Notes: generated by a model not told the origin, from the letters alone. A DNA stretch of 64,000 bases from Flavobacteriales bacterium (GCA_020631555.1 JAHDGY010000002.1:1-64000); one strand, 5' to 3'; shown: positions 49,697 to 59,522, numbered from the stretch's first letter. Numbers and translations are program-made.

Positions 49697-51247
49697 CTAA
49701 AATGGGCTATCGTCTTCTTCCGGAAAGAAATCATCAAAGTCGTCATTCATTTTACTTCCGACAACTTTGTTTCCAGATTCATCCCAATCCGTACTTGGAG
49801 CCAATTGCGCCATTGCTCCAGGAACTTCGTCAAACGTTTCGAGATTCGCAAACTTGGTGTATTGACCGATAAACCTTAGCACCACCGTATCCGTTGAACC
49901 GTGACGATTTTTGGCGATAATGATTTCACCAGTTCCAATCGTTGAATTTCCGTTTTCATCCTCCGTCAGATCATAGTACTCCGGACGGTAAATGAACATT
50001 ACCTGATCGGCGTCCTGTTCAATTGCTCCAGATTCCCTCAAATCAGACAACATTGGTCGCTTGTCTCCTCCTCTAGTTTCTACCGAACGGCTTAACTGAG
50101 AAAGTGCAACAATTGGAATATTCAGCTCCTTGGCAATTTCCTTAATTGACCTTGAAATCGAACTAATCTCTTGCTCACGATTTCCTTTGCCACTGCCCCC
50201 AGCGGTCATAAGCTGCAAATAGTCAATAATAACTAAATCAATATCGTGTTGCGCCTTGAGTCGTCGACACTTTGCTCTTAATTCGAAAACCGAAAGAGCC
50301 GGCGTGTCATCGATGAAAATTGGAGCATCCGCCAGTCCAGCAAGTCGAGCGTGCAATTGTTCATACTCGTGCGGTTCCAAATTTCCTTTCCTCAACTTGT
50401 CAGAAGCAATTTCAGTTTCACTTGAGATTAAACGTTTTGTCAACTGAATAGAACTCATCTCCAACGAAAATACGGCAACCCCATGACCAAACTGCACCGC
50501 TGAATTCCTAGCCAAAGACAATACAAAAGCCGTTTTACCCATACCAGGACGAGCAGCCAAAACTATCATGTCGGATCGTTGCAGCCCCGCTGTGATTTTA
50601 TCCAAATTGGTAAAGCCCGTGGGAATTCCACTAATTCCGTCTTCTTGATTTTTAGCTAATTCAATTTCCTCAATTGCCTGTTGAATCACAACACTCATGG
50701 AATCGTACTGTTTTCGAATGTTTCCTTCAGCAACAGTAAACAAATCACTCTCAGCCTTATCCAACAAATCAAAAACGTCTGACGTGTCGTCGTAAGCCAA
50801 CTTGATGGTTTCAGAAGAAACACGTATCAGTTCCCGGAGAATATACTTCTGAGCAATAATTCTTGCATGCGTCTCCACGTTAGCTGCCGACGCAACTCGA
50901 TTGGTAAGCAAACTGATATAATATGCTCCTCCAACAAATTCCAAATCACCATTCTGCCGTAGCTTCTGAGTTACTGTAAGGACATCAATCGGCTCTGACT
51001 CCCCAAACAACTCATAAATCGCATTGTAAATTTTTCGATGCGATTCCTTGTAAAAACTTTCCGGTTTTAGAACGTCAATCACATCATTAACCGGATTTTT
51101 CTCCAGCATCAATGCTCCTAACACAGCTTCTTCCAAATCAACAGCCTGCGGAGGCAATTTCCCTCCTTCCAAATAGCCATTATCTTTCTTTGACCCTACC
51201 AAGCTTCGCTTGGGCACTTCCATAAATTTCTCAGACAATCGTTCCAT
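49697..51247 (-). CDS. dnaB: Replicative DNA helicase
   Basis: A 516-residue hexameric helicase that unwinds DNA at the replication fork. The N-terminal domain starts at LPPQAVDLEEAVLGALMLE and forms the DnaG-interacting helical part. The RecA-like C-domain has Walker A ARPGMGKTAFVLSLA, Walker B DLVIIDYLQLM, and the LSQLSRSVETRGGDKRPMLS and DLRESGAIEQDADQVMFIYR motifs. No intein or insertion is present. The C-terminus is acidic and ends with an SPF-like tail. The gene is separated from the upstream divergent lipoprotein pseudogene by 139 bases. Confidence 0.97.
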   Translation of the reverse strand: MERLSEKFMEVPKRSLVGSKKDNGYLEGGKLPPQAVDLEEAVLGALMLEKNPVNDVIDVLKPESFYKESHRKIYNAIYELFGESEPIDVLTVTQKLRQNGDLEFVGGAYYISLLTNRVASAANVETHARIIAQKYILRELIRVSSETIKLAYDDTSDVFDLLDKAESDLFTVAEGNIRKQYDSMSVVIQQAIEEIELAKNQEDGISGIPTGFTNLDKITAGLQRSDMIVLAARPGMGKTAFVLSLARNSAVQFGHGVAVFSLEMSSIQLTKRLISSETEIASDKLRKGNLEPHEYEQLHARLAGLADAPIFIDDTPALSVFELRAKCRRLKAQHDIDLVIIDYLQLMTAGGSGKGNREQEISSISRSIKEIAKELNIPIVALSQLSRSVETRGGDKRPMLSDLRESGAIEQDADQVMFIYRPEYYDLTEDENGNSTIGTGEIIIAKNRHGSTDTVVLRFIGQYTKFANLETFDEVPGAMAQLAPSTDWDESGNKVVGSKMNDDFDDFFPEEDDSPF

Positions 51248-51386
51248 TTTGCAAAATCAAAGATAGATCGTTTTAATCCGGAATCATTCCTCAGCCATGA
51301 AAGAAAAGCCAAAAGTTATTCAGACTCGTTATTAACAATTGTTTATTTAATCCGAACTTTGCTTTAATCAACTAATTAACAAATCG

Positions 51387-52567
51387 ATGGCTAAAGACCG
51401 TATTACATACATAATTACTATTGGTGCTTTGATGCTTGGTATGGGCTGCAAAAAAAAAGGACTCCAAGCCACCGAAAGTTGAAATCACAAGTCCAAAAAA
51501 AGGGAGCTCGTTTCAAATCCCAACTGAATTGATAATTAAAGGCTCAGCCCAAGACGAAACCAAGCTGGAAAAAGTAACTGCTGCAATCCTGGACGAAAAC
51601 TTCAACCCGATTACTCTGATCAAACCAATAACCGTGATTGACAACAGGGCAGAAGTCAACATCCTATTTGATTTGGACGATATTCAATTAAATTCAGGGA
51701 AATATTATGCAAAAATTGGTGCTTCGGATGGCACTAACATTGGCTCCGACTTTGCTCAAATTTCATTGATTGAAGTTCCGCGAACGCTAGACGCTTTATA
51801 CACGGTAACCACTCCAACTTCCACCGAAACTAGGTTATACAAAATAGATCAAAACAAGCCGGAATTAATCCGGACACTAAACTCGGATTACTTCGGAGCA
51901 TGTGCGAATTCTCGCATGCAGTCTATCCGAATTGCTGGAATGAAAACCGGAGGTCTATTTAGCTTATCGGCAAAAGAGCTCATTACGCAGTGGGAAACAC
52001 CTATTTCCATTTTCACCACAGAACCCTATTGCACGGATATTTATGAAGGCCCAAACGGCTTGACTTACGTCAGTGCGACCAAGGGTAACTTGTACGGATA
52101 CGGTCAATTTGGGTCGCCATCCGTTTCATTTTCACCAATAAAGAATTACCAATTTGCAAAGAGCTGCATTACCGACAAATATGTTATTAGCAGCCAACAG
52201 TCTAATGCAATATCGGAATCTCGCATTGTCGTCAATTTTAAAAATAGTATCTCTTCTCGAGAATAATGACAACGAGATTTACCTCCTTGCCAACCAAGGA
52301 AACCAAGGACAGCTGCTCACCTATAATGTTGATGGAAATGCTTATAAATCAATCGATTTACCGCAACCCGGCGAGGTTAGCGATCTAATAAAATTAGGTA
52401 AAAACCATCTACTTATAGCGCACGAAAACGGAATCTTTACCTATTATAAATCTACTTACACCATTGTGCCATTCGTCAATGGAATTTCGCCCTCTAGTTT
52501 GAAATACGATGAATTAAATAAAGTTATCTATTGCTGCGATGGCAATTATTTAAGACATTACAAATAA
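51387..52567 (+). pseudogene. Lipoprotein gene with two frame breaks
   Basis: The frame at 51387 encodes a signal peptide with a lipobox LMLGMGC, then breaks at a run of nine A (51450-51458). With eight A the frame would continue as CKKKDSKPPKVEITSPKKG into a long open frame to about 52260, containing an Ig-like region. A second break near TTTTAAAAAT (about 52232-52241) is needed to join the next frame (IVSLLENNDNEIYLLANQGN) to the stop at 52567. Reconstructed, it is a lipoprotein of about 390 residues with a beta-propeller-like C-terminal half. The breaks are at A/T runs, so sequencing error, slippage or genuine decay are all possible. Function unknown. Confidence 0.65.
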
Positions 52568-52620
52568 ACGCTACTGTACATTCAAACTATGTAAGGGAAG
52601 TTATACTCTTGTACAACAAA

Positions 52621-52642
52621 TAAAAAAGGCCCTTCCGGACCT
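52621..52642 (-). terminator. Intrinsic terminator of the Bax inhibitor-1 gene
   Basis: On the minus strand AGGTCC-GGAA-GGGCCT forms a stem of six pairs (one G-U) with a GGAA tetraloop, followed by TTTTTTA. It lies 16 bases after the stop. Confidence 0.75.
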
Positions 52643-52657
52643 AGAAATATTTAAGAT

Positions 52658-53362
52658 TTATTCTCTGTCTCCAAACAACCTAAGAAGGAATATAAATAAG
52701 TTGATGAAACTTAAGTAAAGACTCATTGCCCCCATAATTGCAAGTTTGTTGGCAGTAGCAGTTCCGCCTTCCAATTCCAAACCAGCACCTATTCTCTTTA
52801 ATTGCTGCGTTTCATAAGCAATCAAACCTACAAAAATCAAAACTCCACCTCCGTTAATTACATAGTGCATCGTCTCACTGTAACCTGTAAACCAAGTTAC
52901 AACCATCGCAATGATTAATCCGAACAGAGCCATTCTAAGAATTGAACCAAACCCTGTAAGATCAGTTTTAGTAGTATAGCCTACTAAAGCCATCATTCCG
53001 AAAAGTGCTGCTGCGATAAAAAAGACGCTAAAAACTGAAGCCCCTGTATAGGCAACAAAAATATAACTTAGACTCATTCCCATCAGCACTGAAAATCCAA
53101 GAAACATGGCCAACAAAGTGGTAGACGAAAACTTATGAAAACCCATATTCATTGCAATAATAAATGCAAAGGGAGCAAACATAACAACCCATCGTAATGG
53201 AGTTCCGTGCACCATATTTAGTAAGTCCATGTCGGTTCCAAAAATCCATGCAACCAAGCCCGAAACCAGCAGGGCGCCAAACATATACGAAAATACATTT
53301 GCCAAAAAGTTTTTTGCTATCGCATCACTTCTTATCTCTTTATTTAAAACGTTATCCAACAT
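52658..53362 (-). CDS. Bax inhibitor-1/YccA family membrane protein
   Basis: A 234-residue integral membrane protein with seven hydrophobic helices. Signature parts are LANVFSYMFGALLVSGLVAW at the start, AFIIAMNMGFHKFSSTTLLA, LSYIFVAYTGASVFSVFFIA, and YETQQLKRIGAG in the penultimate helix region, followed by MGAMSLYLSFINLFIFLLRL at the end. The aspartate or glutamate pair of pH-sensitive BI-1 channels is partly represented (YETQ). Bacterial members are suggested calcium leak or stress proteins; the bacterial role is not settled. It converges with the lipoprotein pseudogene and has its own terminator; QueD-like gene lies 26 bases upstream on the same strand. Confidence 0.88.
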   Translation of the reverse strand: MLDNVLNKEIRSDAIAKNFLANVFSYMFGALLVSGLVAWIFGTDMDLLNMVHGTPLRWVVMFAPFAFIIAMNMGFHKFSSTTLLAMFLGFSVLMGMSLSYIFVAYTGASVFSVFFIAAALFGMMALVGYTTKTDLTGFGSILRMALFGLIIAMVVTWFTGYSETMHYVINGGGVLIFVGLIAYETQQLKRIGAGLELEGGTATANKLAIMGAMSLYLSFINLFIFLLRLFGDRE

Positions 53363-53387
53363 TACTTTCTATTTGTTTATTTTAGTT

Positions 53388-53798
53388 TTAACCGTAGAAC
53401 TCTACGTAATTATTTTCAGTTTCTGTCAGCTTTACGCAGTGCAATTGACATCCCAAATCGGCTACCCTATTTTCAATTTGGTTCCAAATGGCAACCGCCA
53501 AATTTTCAGTCGATGCCAATTTCCCTTTCATGAAAGGCACATCTAAATTGATGTTTTTGTGATCTAACTTTTCTACAACCTCCTCATTTATAACCACGCT
53601 AAGTTCTTTAAGATCAACAATGTAGCCTGTTTCCGGTTTTATTTCCCCCTTAACGGTTACAAAAAGCTGGTAATTGTGACCATGCCAATTTTCATTTGCA
53701 CATTTCCCAAACACTGCCTTATTTTCCTCATCCGACCAATCTAAATTCCAGAGTTTGTGGGCCGCATTAAATCGCTCTCTCCTTGTTAGGTATATCAT
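53388..53798 (-). CDS. queD: 6-pyruvoyltetrahydropterin/6-carboxytetrahydropterin synthase family
   Basis: A 136-residue protein of the PTPS/QueD family. Zinc ligands are the histidine in RFNAAHKL and the pair in HGHNYQLFV, with the catalytic cysteine in FGKCANENWHGHNY and an acidic/histidine network (LDHKNIN). I use the ATG at 53798; a start 15 codons upstream lacks family support. In bacteria these enzymes make 6-carboxy-5,6,7,8-tetrahydropterin for queuosine or tetrahydropterin for other uses. The C-A-N-E-N form is seen in QueD-like proteins, but no queC or queE is nearby, so I keep the broader name open. Confidence 0.83.
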   Translation of the reverse strand: MIYLTRRERFNAAHKLWNLDWSDEENKAVFGKCANENWHGHNYQLFVTVKGEIKPETGYIVDLKELSVVINEEVVEKLDHKNINLDVPFMKGKLASTENLAVAIWNQIENRVADLGCQLHCVKLTETENNYVEFYG

Positions 53799-53977
53799 TT
53801 CAATCTTTAAAGGTAAGCTGTTCTTGTCAAGAATCACACCCAAGCAATAAAACGTGTCAAATTGACCGAAGCAGAGGACGTAAAGTCAATTTTAAGTAGA
53901 ATAAACATCAAATTGTTCTCGACGCAATGAAAGAACCAAATTAATTGAATTATATTCGCTTTTCAGATTTCAGCACC

Positions 53978-54688
53978 TTGGCCGATAGTTTAATAATCAT
54001 ACCGACTTATAATGAGAAAGAGAATGCTGAGACAATCATCCGGGCGGTTTTCGAACAATCCGAACTTTTTCATCTATTAATTGTTGACGACAGTTCACCC
54101 GATGGAACAGGTGCGATAGTCAAAAACTTACAGTCAGAATTTGCTGGTCGTCTGTTTCTTGAAGAAAGACAAGGTAAACAAGGACTCGGCACTGCATACA
54201 TCGCTGGTTTTAAATGGGCCTTGGAAAAAGAGTACGAGTACATTTTTGAAATGGACGCGGATTTTTCGCACAACCCTAAAGACCTGATTCGCTTAAGACA
54301 AGCATGTGTAGATGGGGCGCACTTGAGTATTGGCTCGCGTTATGTTTCGGGTGGAAAAGTAAAAAACTGGCCATTTAAACGCTGGCTTATGTCCTACTTT
54401 GCCTCTGTCTACGTGCGCATGGTTTTATGGGTAAATATTAGGGACACCACAGCAGGTTTTAAATGTTACCATCGCAGTGTTCTGGAAAAAATAAACTTAA
54501 ACAATGTTTGGTTTGTGGGATACGCGTTTCAGATTGAAATGAAGTATTCAGCCAAGCAACTCGGATTTAAAGTGGTAGAGGTGCCGATAACATTCGTAGA
54601 TCGTGAACTTGGAGAATCCAAAATGCACATTGGAATCTTTAAAGAGGCATTTTACGGAGTGATGAAAATGAGAGGAAAAAAATTCTAA
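53978..54688 (+). CDS. Polyprenol-phosphate mannosyltransferase (GT2)
   Basis: A 236-residue family-2 glycosyltransferase of the dolichyl/polyprenyl-phosphate mannose synthase type. It begins with SLIIIPTYNEKENAETIIR, followed by the LLIVDDSSPDGTGAIVKNL nucleotide-binding strand and the metal-binding EMDADFSHNP motif; later GSRYVSGG and DTTAGFKCYHR match the family. There is no C-terminal membrane domain, so it is the soluble type. The start is uncertain: a TTG at 53978 gives the usual leader, and an earlier TTG at 53945 is also in frame; neither ATG nor a strong promoter is near. It lies 15 bases before pyrC, so an operon is likely. Confidence 0.82.
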   Translation: MADSLIIIPTYNEKENAETIIRAVFEQSELFHLLIVDDSSPDGTGAIVKNLQSEFAGRLFLEERQGKQGLGTAYIAGFKWALEKEYEYIFEMDADFSHNPKDLIRLRQACVDGAHLSIGSRYVSGGKVKNWPFKRWLMSYFASVYVRMVLWVNIRDTTAGFKCYHRSVLEKINLNNVWFVGYAFQIEMKYSAKQLGFKVVEVPITFVDRELGESKMHIGIFKEAFYGVMKMRGKKF

Positions 54689-54702
54689 CATAAGTTCCTG
54701 CA

Positions 54703-56037
54703 ATGACAGAAATGCTTATTTCTAACGCAACAATAGTAAACGAGGGGAAAAAATTTATTGGCAACGTTTTAATTAAGGGAGAAAAAATTGCCTACATCGG
54801 CAAAGAAACTCCAGAACATTCCGATAAAATTGATGGAACGGGTTTACACCTGCTTCCTGGTGTAATTGACGATCAGGTACATTTCCGTGAGCCAGGGCTA
54901 ACGCACAAGGCAGAAATCGAAACCGAATCAAAAGCCGCCATTGCTGGCGGAACGACTTCATTCATGGAAATGCCAAATACAGTTCCGAATACGTTGACAC
55001 AAGATTTGCTTCAGGACAAATACGACCGTGCAGCAGAATGTTCTTATGCCAATTATTCCTTTTATATGGGGGCCTCAAACGACAATATTGAAGAGGTTTT
55101 AAAAACCGATCCAACCCAAGTTTGTGGTGTCAAAGTATTTATGGGATCTTCGACCGGCAACATGCTTGTCGACAAAGCAGAAGTGCTAGAACAACTTTTT
55201 TCGCAATGTGATATGTTAATTGCCACGCATTGTGAAGATGAAGCGACTATTCGCGCCAATGCAGCGGCAGCTAGAGAAAAATATGGAGAGAATGTTCCAA
55301 TTGCGCATCACCCAATTCTAAGAAGTCACGAAGCTTGTTATCGATCTTCTTCAATGGCGGTTGAATTAGCCACCAAACACAATTCGCGATTGCACATATT
55401 GCACATTTCCACAGCGAAAGAGCTTGAATTATTCACAAACAAAAAAGCACTCGAAGATAAGAATATTACAGCAGAGGCCTGTATTCATCACCTTTGGTTT
55501 ACGGATGAAGATTATGCCAAGAAAGGCACTCATATAAAATGGAATCCAGCGGTCAAAATGCGCCAAGATCGCGATGCTATTTTAGAAGCAGTAAAGGACA
55601 ATACGATCGACGTAATCGCGACTGATCACGCTCCTCATTCTCTGGAAGAAAAATCTAATTTGTACTTCCAGGCACCATCTGGCGGACCACTAATTCAACA
55701 TAGTCTGGTAGCACTATTGGAATTAGTAGCCCAAGGCAAAATTACTTTAGAACATGTGGTACAAAAGACGAGTCACGATGTTGCTAGATGTTTTGGACTT
55801 CAAAAACGTGGATTCATTCGGGAAGGTTATTTTGCTGATCTTGTTTTAGTAGATCTGAACAAACCTTGGTTAGTAGAGCGTAAAGATTTACATTACAAAT
55901 GTGGCTGGTCCCCTTTTGAGGGAACAAACTTTAGTTCTGCAGTCGAAACCACCATTATCAATGGCAATATCGCGTTTGACAAAGGTGTATTTGCGGACGA
56001 TCGTTACGGACAACGATTAACATTCTCAGAGCTATAA
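54703..56037 (+). CDS. pyrC: Dihydroorotase
   Basis: A 444-residue class I dihydroorotase for pyrimidine synthesis. Metal-binding and substrate motifs are DDQVHFREPGLTHKAEIETE, CGVKVFMGSS (where many enzymes have a carbamylated lysine in G-K-F), IATHCEDE, ILHIST and VIATDHAPHSLEEKS. The C-terminal region GGWSPFEGTNFSSAV-like CGWSPFEG is also family-typical. Length is standard. It is the second gene of a run with the mannosyltransferase and the DUF4296 lipoprotein; the latter begins on the last base of its stop codon (TAATG). Confidence 0.94.
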   Translation: MTEMLISNATIVNEGKKFIGNVLIKGEKIAYIGKETPEHSDKIDGTGLHLLPGVIDDQVHFREPGLTHKAEIETESKAAIAGGTTSFMEMPNTVPNTLTQDLLQDKYDRAAECSYANYSFYMGASNDNIEEVLKTDPTQVCGVKVFMGSSTGNMLVDKAEVLEQLFSQCDMLIATHCEDEATIRANAAAAREKYGENVPIAHHPILRSHEACYRSSSMAVELATKHNSRLHILHISTAKELELFTNKKALEDKNITAEACIHHLWFTDEDYAKKGTHIKWNPAVKMRQDRDAILEAVKDNTIDVIATDHAPHSLEEKSNLYFQAPSGGPLIQHSLVALLELVAQGKITLEHVVQKTSHDVARCFGLQKRGFIREGYFADLVLVDLNKPWLVERKDLHYKCGWSPFEGTNFSSAVETTIINGNIAFDKGVFADDRYGQRLTFSEL

Positions 56038-56678
56038 TGAATTGGGCAAGAACATGTGCTCTACCCCTATCTCTATGGGTTTGTATTCTTCTAGTAGCTT
56101 GTAGCCAAAGCGAAGAAATTGTTGAAATTCCAAAACATATTTTGCGACCAGATAAGTTACAGGGTGTTTTGTACGATGCACAAATCCTAGAATCACAATT
56201 GGAACTTATTCGTATGCCAGAAGATGCAATTCTGGATTCTTCAACTGCATTCTACAACCATTTGTACCAAAAGCATGGTATTTCATCAGATCAGTTTGAT
56301 ACAACGATTAAGTATTATACTTTAAATGAACCTGGATTACTCATGGCGCTCTACGACTCAGTCATCAAACGACTGAAAATTGAACTGTTAGAGTACGTCG
56401 ACGTGGAATCCCACATGAATTTTCAACTGAATCATAACCATTTCATTAAAGCATTAACTGAATCTGGAATTGCAGAAGTCTTGAGCAAACCAGAAACTGA
56501 CCTGAAAATATTTAAATCGCTTACCATGAAGTATTTTGAAGAACACAAAAAAGAATTGCTTCATCATAATATGACTCCAACCGACATGAAGTATTCAATG
56601 GATCATTTTTTGCGCAACCAAGATCAACTATTTCAGGTAAAGAGGTCCATAAAACGGACACTTATCAAACGGAAATAA
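56037..56678 (+). CDS. DUF4296 lipoprotein
   Basis: A 213-residue lipoprotein of a family restricted to Bacteroidota. The signal peptide ends with VCILLVACSQ, giving a lipidated cysteine. The typical DUF4296 stretch follows: ILRPDKLQGVLYDAQILESQ and FYNHLYQKHGISSDQFDTTI with the YHL-x-KH-I--F--S form, then YYTLNEPGLLMALYDSVIKR. The C-terminal 100 residues are basic and helical. The start overlaps the pyrC stop by one base. The family is often linked to pyrC but its function is unknown. Confidence 0.82.
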   Translation: MNWARTCALPLSLWVCILLVACSQSEEIVEIPKHILRPDKLQGVLYDAQILESQLELIRMPEDAILDSSTAFYNHLYQKHGISSDQFDTTIKYYTLNEPGLLMALYDSVIKRLKIELLEYVDVESHMNFQLNHNHFIKALTESGIAEVLSKPETDLKIFKSLTMKYFEEHKKELLHHNMTPTDMKYSMDHFLRNQDQLFQVKRSIKRTLIKRK

Positions 56679-56699
56679 TTGTTAGCTGAAGCACTTAAG

Positions 56700-57713
56700 T
56701 CAAGTGTAATGTTTCTTAAAGAACAATACTGCATTTGCCACAGAATCCTCAAAAGAGTTGAATTGAATATCAATGGTTGCATCCAATTTGGCTCGCGAAT
56801 AACTGTAAGAATTTTGACTCATTCGCATCGTTTCCTTTGTAACCACCGGTGCACGCCGCGAAAACCAACTGACCAGCAACAAAATCCGCCAAGCTAACTC
56901 ACCCATCAATGGCGTTGCTCTGATGGATGCTTTTGCTTTACCAAGCTTTTCGGCTATCGTAGCGAAGAAATTACAATATGAAATATTTTCCCCTATCACC
57001 AGATATCTCTCCGAATTTATCTCGCTATTCATTAACTCCACCATCACCTGCACGACATCACGAACGTCAACCACTGCATTACTGCCAGCAGTGTAAAATT
57101 TTAAGCCATCCCAAACTTTTTTAAGTGTTCCTCCGCTTGCTCCTGACGGATCTGCGGGCCCCATAATTATACTGGGATTTACAATAACCGCCGAAAGACC
57201 TTCTTCGATTCCTCTCCAAACTTCCATTTCTGCGGCCTGTTTAGCCTTGGAATAATTACTATTGTGCTCACTTTCCTTCCATTCATTCGACTCTTTGATC
57301 TCTCCTTGATCGTCGCTTCTGCCAATTGCTGCAGTAGAACTTACGTAACACAGCTTCGACACTTGAAATTCCAAACACAAATTGACAATGTTTGCTGTTC
57401 CAACTACATTAGCCTCATACAGCTTGTTCATGTTCCCTTTGCCAAAATCAACGAGAGCTGCGGCGTGGTAAACAAATTCAACACCTATGATTGCAGACTC
57501 TAAGGCCGGCACATCCAACAAATCAGCTTCTACCCACTCAATTTGTTCAAAGTACTGAGTAGCAAACTCCGGGCTGTAATGCAAAAAAATCCTTTCTACA
57601 ATTTCCAAATTGGATGACTTTCTCCTAATTGCCCGAATTCTCTTGCCTTGTTGACACAACTGAAACAATAAATGCGAACCTACAAGCCCCGTTCCGCCGG
57701 TTACCAAAATCAT
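56700..57713 (-). CDS. NAD-dependent epimerase/dehydratase family protein
   Basis: A 337-residue extended short-chain dehydrogenase. The NAD-binding motif is VTGGTGLVGSHLLFQL at residues 4-19, DVPALESAIIGVEFVYHAAA places the usual D and H-x-A-A motif, and the catalytic YSKAKQAAE (Y-x3-K) is present with a serine in VSSTAAIG. Such proteins reduce or epimerise sugar nucleotides or sterol-type substrates; the exact substrate cannot be read. It converges with the DUF4296 gene and is divergent from tyrS. Confidence 0.88.
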   Translation of the reverse strand: MILVTGGTGLVGSHLLFQLCQQGKRIRAIRRKSSNLEIVERIFLHYSPEFATQYFEQIEWVEADLLDVPALESAIIGVEFVYHAAALVDFGKGNMNKLYEANVVGTANIVNLCLEFQVSKLCYVSSTAAIGRSDDQGEIKESNEWKESEHNSNYSKAKQAAEMEVWRGIEEGLSAVIVNPSIIMGPADPSGASGGTLKKVWDGLKFYTAGSNAVVDVRDVVQVMVELMNSEINSERYLVIGENISYCNFFATIAEKLGKAKASIRATPLMGELAWRILLLVSWFSRRAPVVTKETMRMSQNSYSYSRAKLDATIDIQFNSFEDSVANAVLFFKKHYT

Positions 57714-57761
57714 GAGCTAAAAGTAGAAAGTATTTATCATAGTGATCTCTGGCTTGTTGGT

Positions 57762-57769
57762 TATATTTG
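57762..57769 (+). promoter_or_regulatory. Candidate -7 box of tyrS (TATATTTG)
   Basis: Exact TAnnTTTG 15 bases before the tyrS ATG; the predicted transcript would have a leader of under ten bases. No good -33 match was seen. Confidence 0.4.
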
Positions 57770-57783
57770 GGCAAATTTAACAC

Positions 57784-59064
57784 ATGGACTTTGTAAAAGA
57801 ATTGGCTTGGAGAGGCATGATACATCAAAAAATGCCCGGAGTTGAAGACGCAATGCGTAAGGAAAAAACTACTGGCTATATTGGATTTGATCCAACTGCC
57901 GATTCTTTACACGTAGGAAGTTTAGTGCAAATCATGATTTTGGTTCACTTCCAACGATGTGGGCACAAACCAATTGCTGTAATGGGTGGCGCCACAGGAA
58001 TGGTAGGCGATCCATCGGGTAAATCAGAGGAACGAAACTTATTGTCTGCCGATGTGTTAGAACACAATCTTCAATGCTGTCAAAAACAACTAGAAAAATT
58101 TCTGGACTTTGATTGCGGAGAAACTAGTGCGGAAGTGGTAAATAACTGGGATTGGATGAAGGAATTCAGTTTTTTAGAGTTTCTCCGAGATGTCGGCAAA
58201 CACATGTCTATCAACGTAATGCTATCAAAAGACTCGGTAAAAACCCGTTTGGAGACTGGATTATCGTTTACAGAATTTGCGTATCAATTGGTTCAAGGGT
58301 ACGATTTCGTCTGGCTGAACAAAAATAAAAATTGCAAAGTCCAACTCGGCGGCTCGGACCAATGGGGAAATATTGTCGCGGGCACTGAACTAATTCGAAA
58401 AATGACCGGAAACGAAGCCTTTGCAATCACCACCCCACTCATTACGAAGGCTGACGGAGTTAAATTCGGAAAAACAGAAAGTGGCAACGTGTGGTTAGAT
58501 CGCCATAAAACTTCTCCGTACAAATTTTATCAATACTGGATTAATTCTAGCGACGAAGACGCGAAAAAGTACATTCGTATTTTCACTACAAAAGAGCGCT
58601 CTGAAATAGAAATTTTGGAAGCAGAACATGACCAAGATCCTGGTAGAAGGCTACTCCAAAAGGAACTTGCAAAAGATATCACGGTTCGGGTCCACTCGGA
58701 AGATGATTATTCTGCGGCTGTAAATGCATCTGAAATTTTATTCAAAAAAGGACAAGAAGCTGTGGAAGGACTTAAGCAATTGCCAGAAGAATTATTTACG
58801 GAAGTTTTTGATGGGGTTCCGCAAGTTGAAATAAATAAATCAGAGCTTACAGGAACCGATTTAGTAAGTCTGCTTGCGGATAAATCAGGTTTCTTGAAAT
58901 CTAACGGGGAAGCGCGTCGTGCGGTTAAAGAAAACTCAATTTCTGTCAACAAGGAGAAAGTCCAAGCAGAATATACAGTGTCAACCGAATCCTACATTCA
59001 AGACAAATACATTCTTTTGCAAAGAGGCAAAAAGAACTACTTCTTGGTAAAAGCAATTGATTAA
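57784..59064 (+). CDS. tyrS: Tyrosyl-tRNA synthetase
   Basis: A 426-residue class I synthetase for tRNA-Tyr. The HIGH motif appears as HVGS in YIGFDPTADSLHVGSLVQI, the tyrosine pocket includes QLVQGYDFVWLN and GGSDQWGNI, and the KMSKS loop is DGVKFGKTESGNVW. The C-terminal S4 domain is recognised from GEARRAVKENSISVNKEKV. Length is standard for TyrRS. It overlaps the small DsbD-like gene on the other strand by four bases at the 3' ends. Confidence 0.96.
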   Translation: MDFVKELAWRGMIHQKMPGVEDAMRKEKTTGYIGFDPTADSLHVGSLVQIMILVHFQRCGHKPIAVMGGATGMVGDPSGKSEERNLLSADVLEHNLQCCQKQLEKFLDFDCGETSAEVVNNWDWMKEFSFLEFLRDVGKHMSINVMLSKDSVKTRLETGLSFTEFAYQLVQGYDFVWLNKNKNCKVQLGGSDQWGNIVAGTELIRKMTGNEAFAITTPLITKADGVKFGKTESGNVWLDRHKTSPYKFYQYWINSSDEDAKKYIRIFTTKERSEIEILEAEHDQDPGRRLLQKELAKDITVRVHSEDDYSAAVNASEILFKKGQEAVEGLKQLPEELFTEVFDGVPQVEINKSELTGTDLVSLLADKSGFLKSNGEARRAVKENSISVNKEKVQAEYTVSTESYIQDKYILLQRGKKNYFLVKAID

Positions 59065-59522
59065 GGAAGTTCTATTTCGAAATTAAAGTCCGTAGGGGGA
59101 AGACAGGTTTCATCATTGCAACACATGTAGTTAATTCCACCTTTGACTGATGCACCAGACTTTCCAAGAACCAGCTGTCGGAATTCGGCTTTAACATTGA
59201 AGTATCGCACGGTAACTTGAAAATTTGGATCGAATTCTTCATGAATATCTGCTGGTTCAATTACGGCTCCAATCGTCTTGACATGCGCCGCAGAATCAAA
59301 GGTAAATACAGTCGGTAAGGGCCCTTCATCACTACTCAGGCTCTGAGAATAAAGATGCCAATTGCCTTGCATTTGGGCAGTCATAACAATTTGGCAGCTA
59401 TCAGAAGAAAGCCGTTGTGCAGTAACTGTCCATGACACCGGACCTGTATTTTGACCCATGACTAATTGCAACGAACCGAGTAAAAAACATGATAATGTTA
59501 CTATAAATAAACGCTTATTCAT
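59061..59522 (-). CDS. Secreted DsbD alpha-domain-like protein
   Basis: A 153-residue secreted protein with signal peptide MNKRLFIVTLSCFLLGSLQL. The rest is a single domain of the DsbD N-terminal (DsbC-corrector) type: VSWTVTAQRLSSDSCQIVMT, GNWHLYSQSLSSDEGPLPTV and INYMCCNDETCLPPTDFNFE. The C-x4-C pair in CNDETC corresponds to the redox cysteines of the alpha domain. I use the ATG at 59522, overlapping the dsbD stop by eight bases, so it is translated with dsbD. It is a third copy of a domain already present twice in DsbD. It may receive electrons from DsbD and reduce a periplasmic partner; inferred from family. Confidence 0.8.
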   Translation of the reverse strand: MNKRLFIVTLSCFLLGSLQLVMGQNTGPVSWTVTAQRLSSDSCQIVMTAQMQGNWHLYSQSLSSDEGPLPTVFTFDSAAHVKTIGAVIEPADIHEEFDPNFQVTVRYFNVKAEFRQLVLGKSGASVKGGINYMCCNDETCLPPTDFNFEIELP

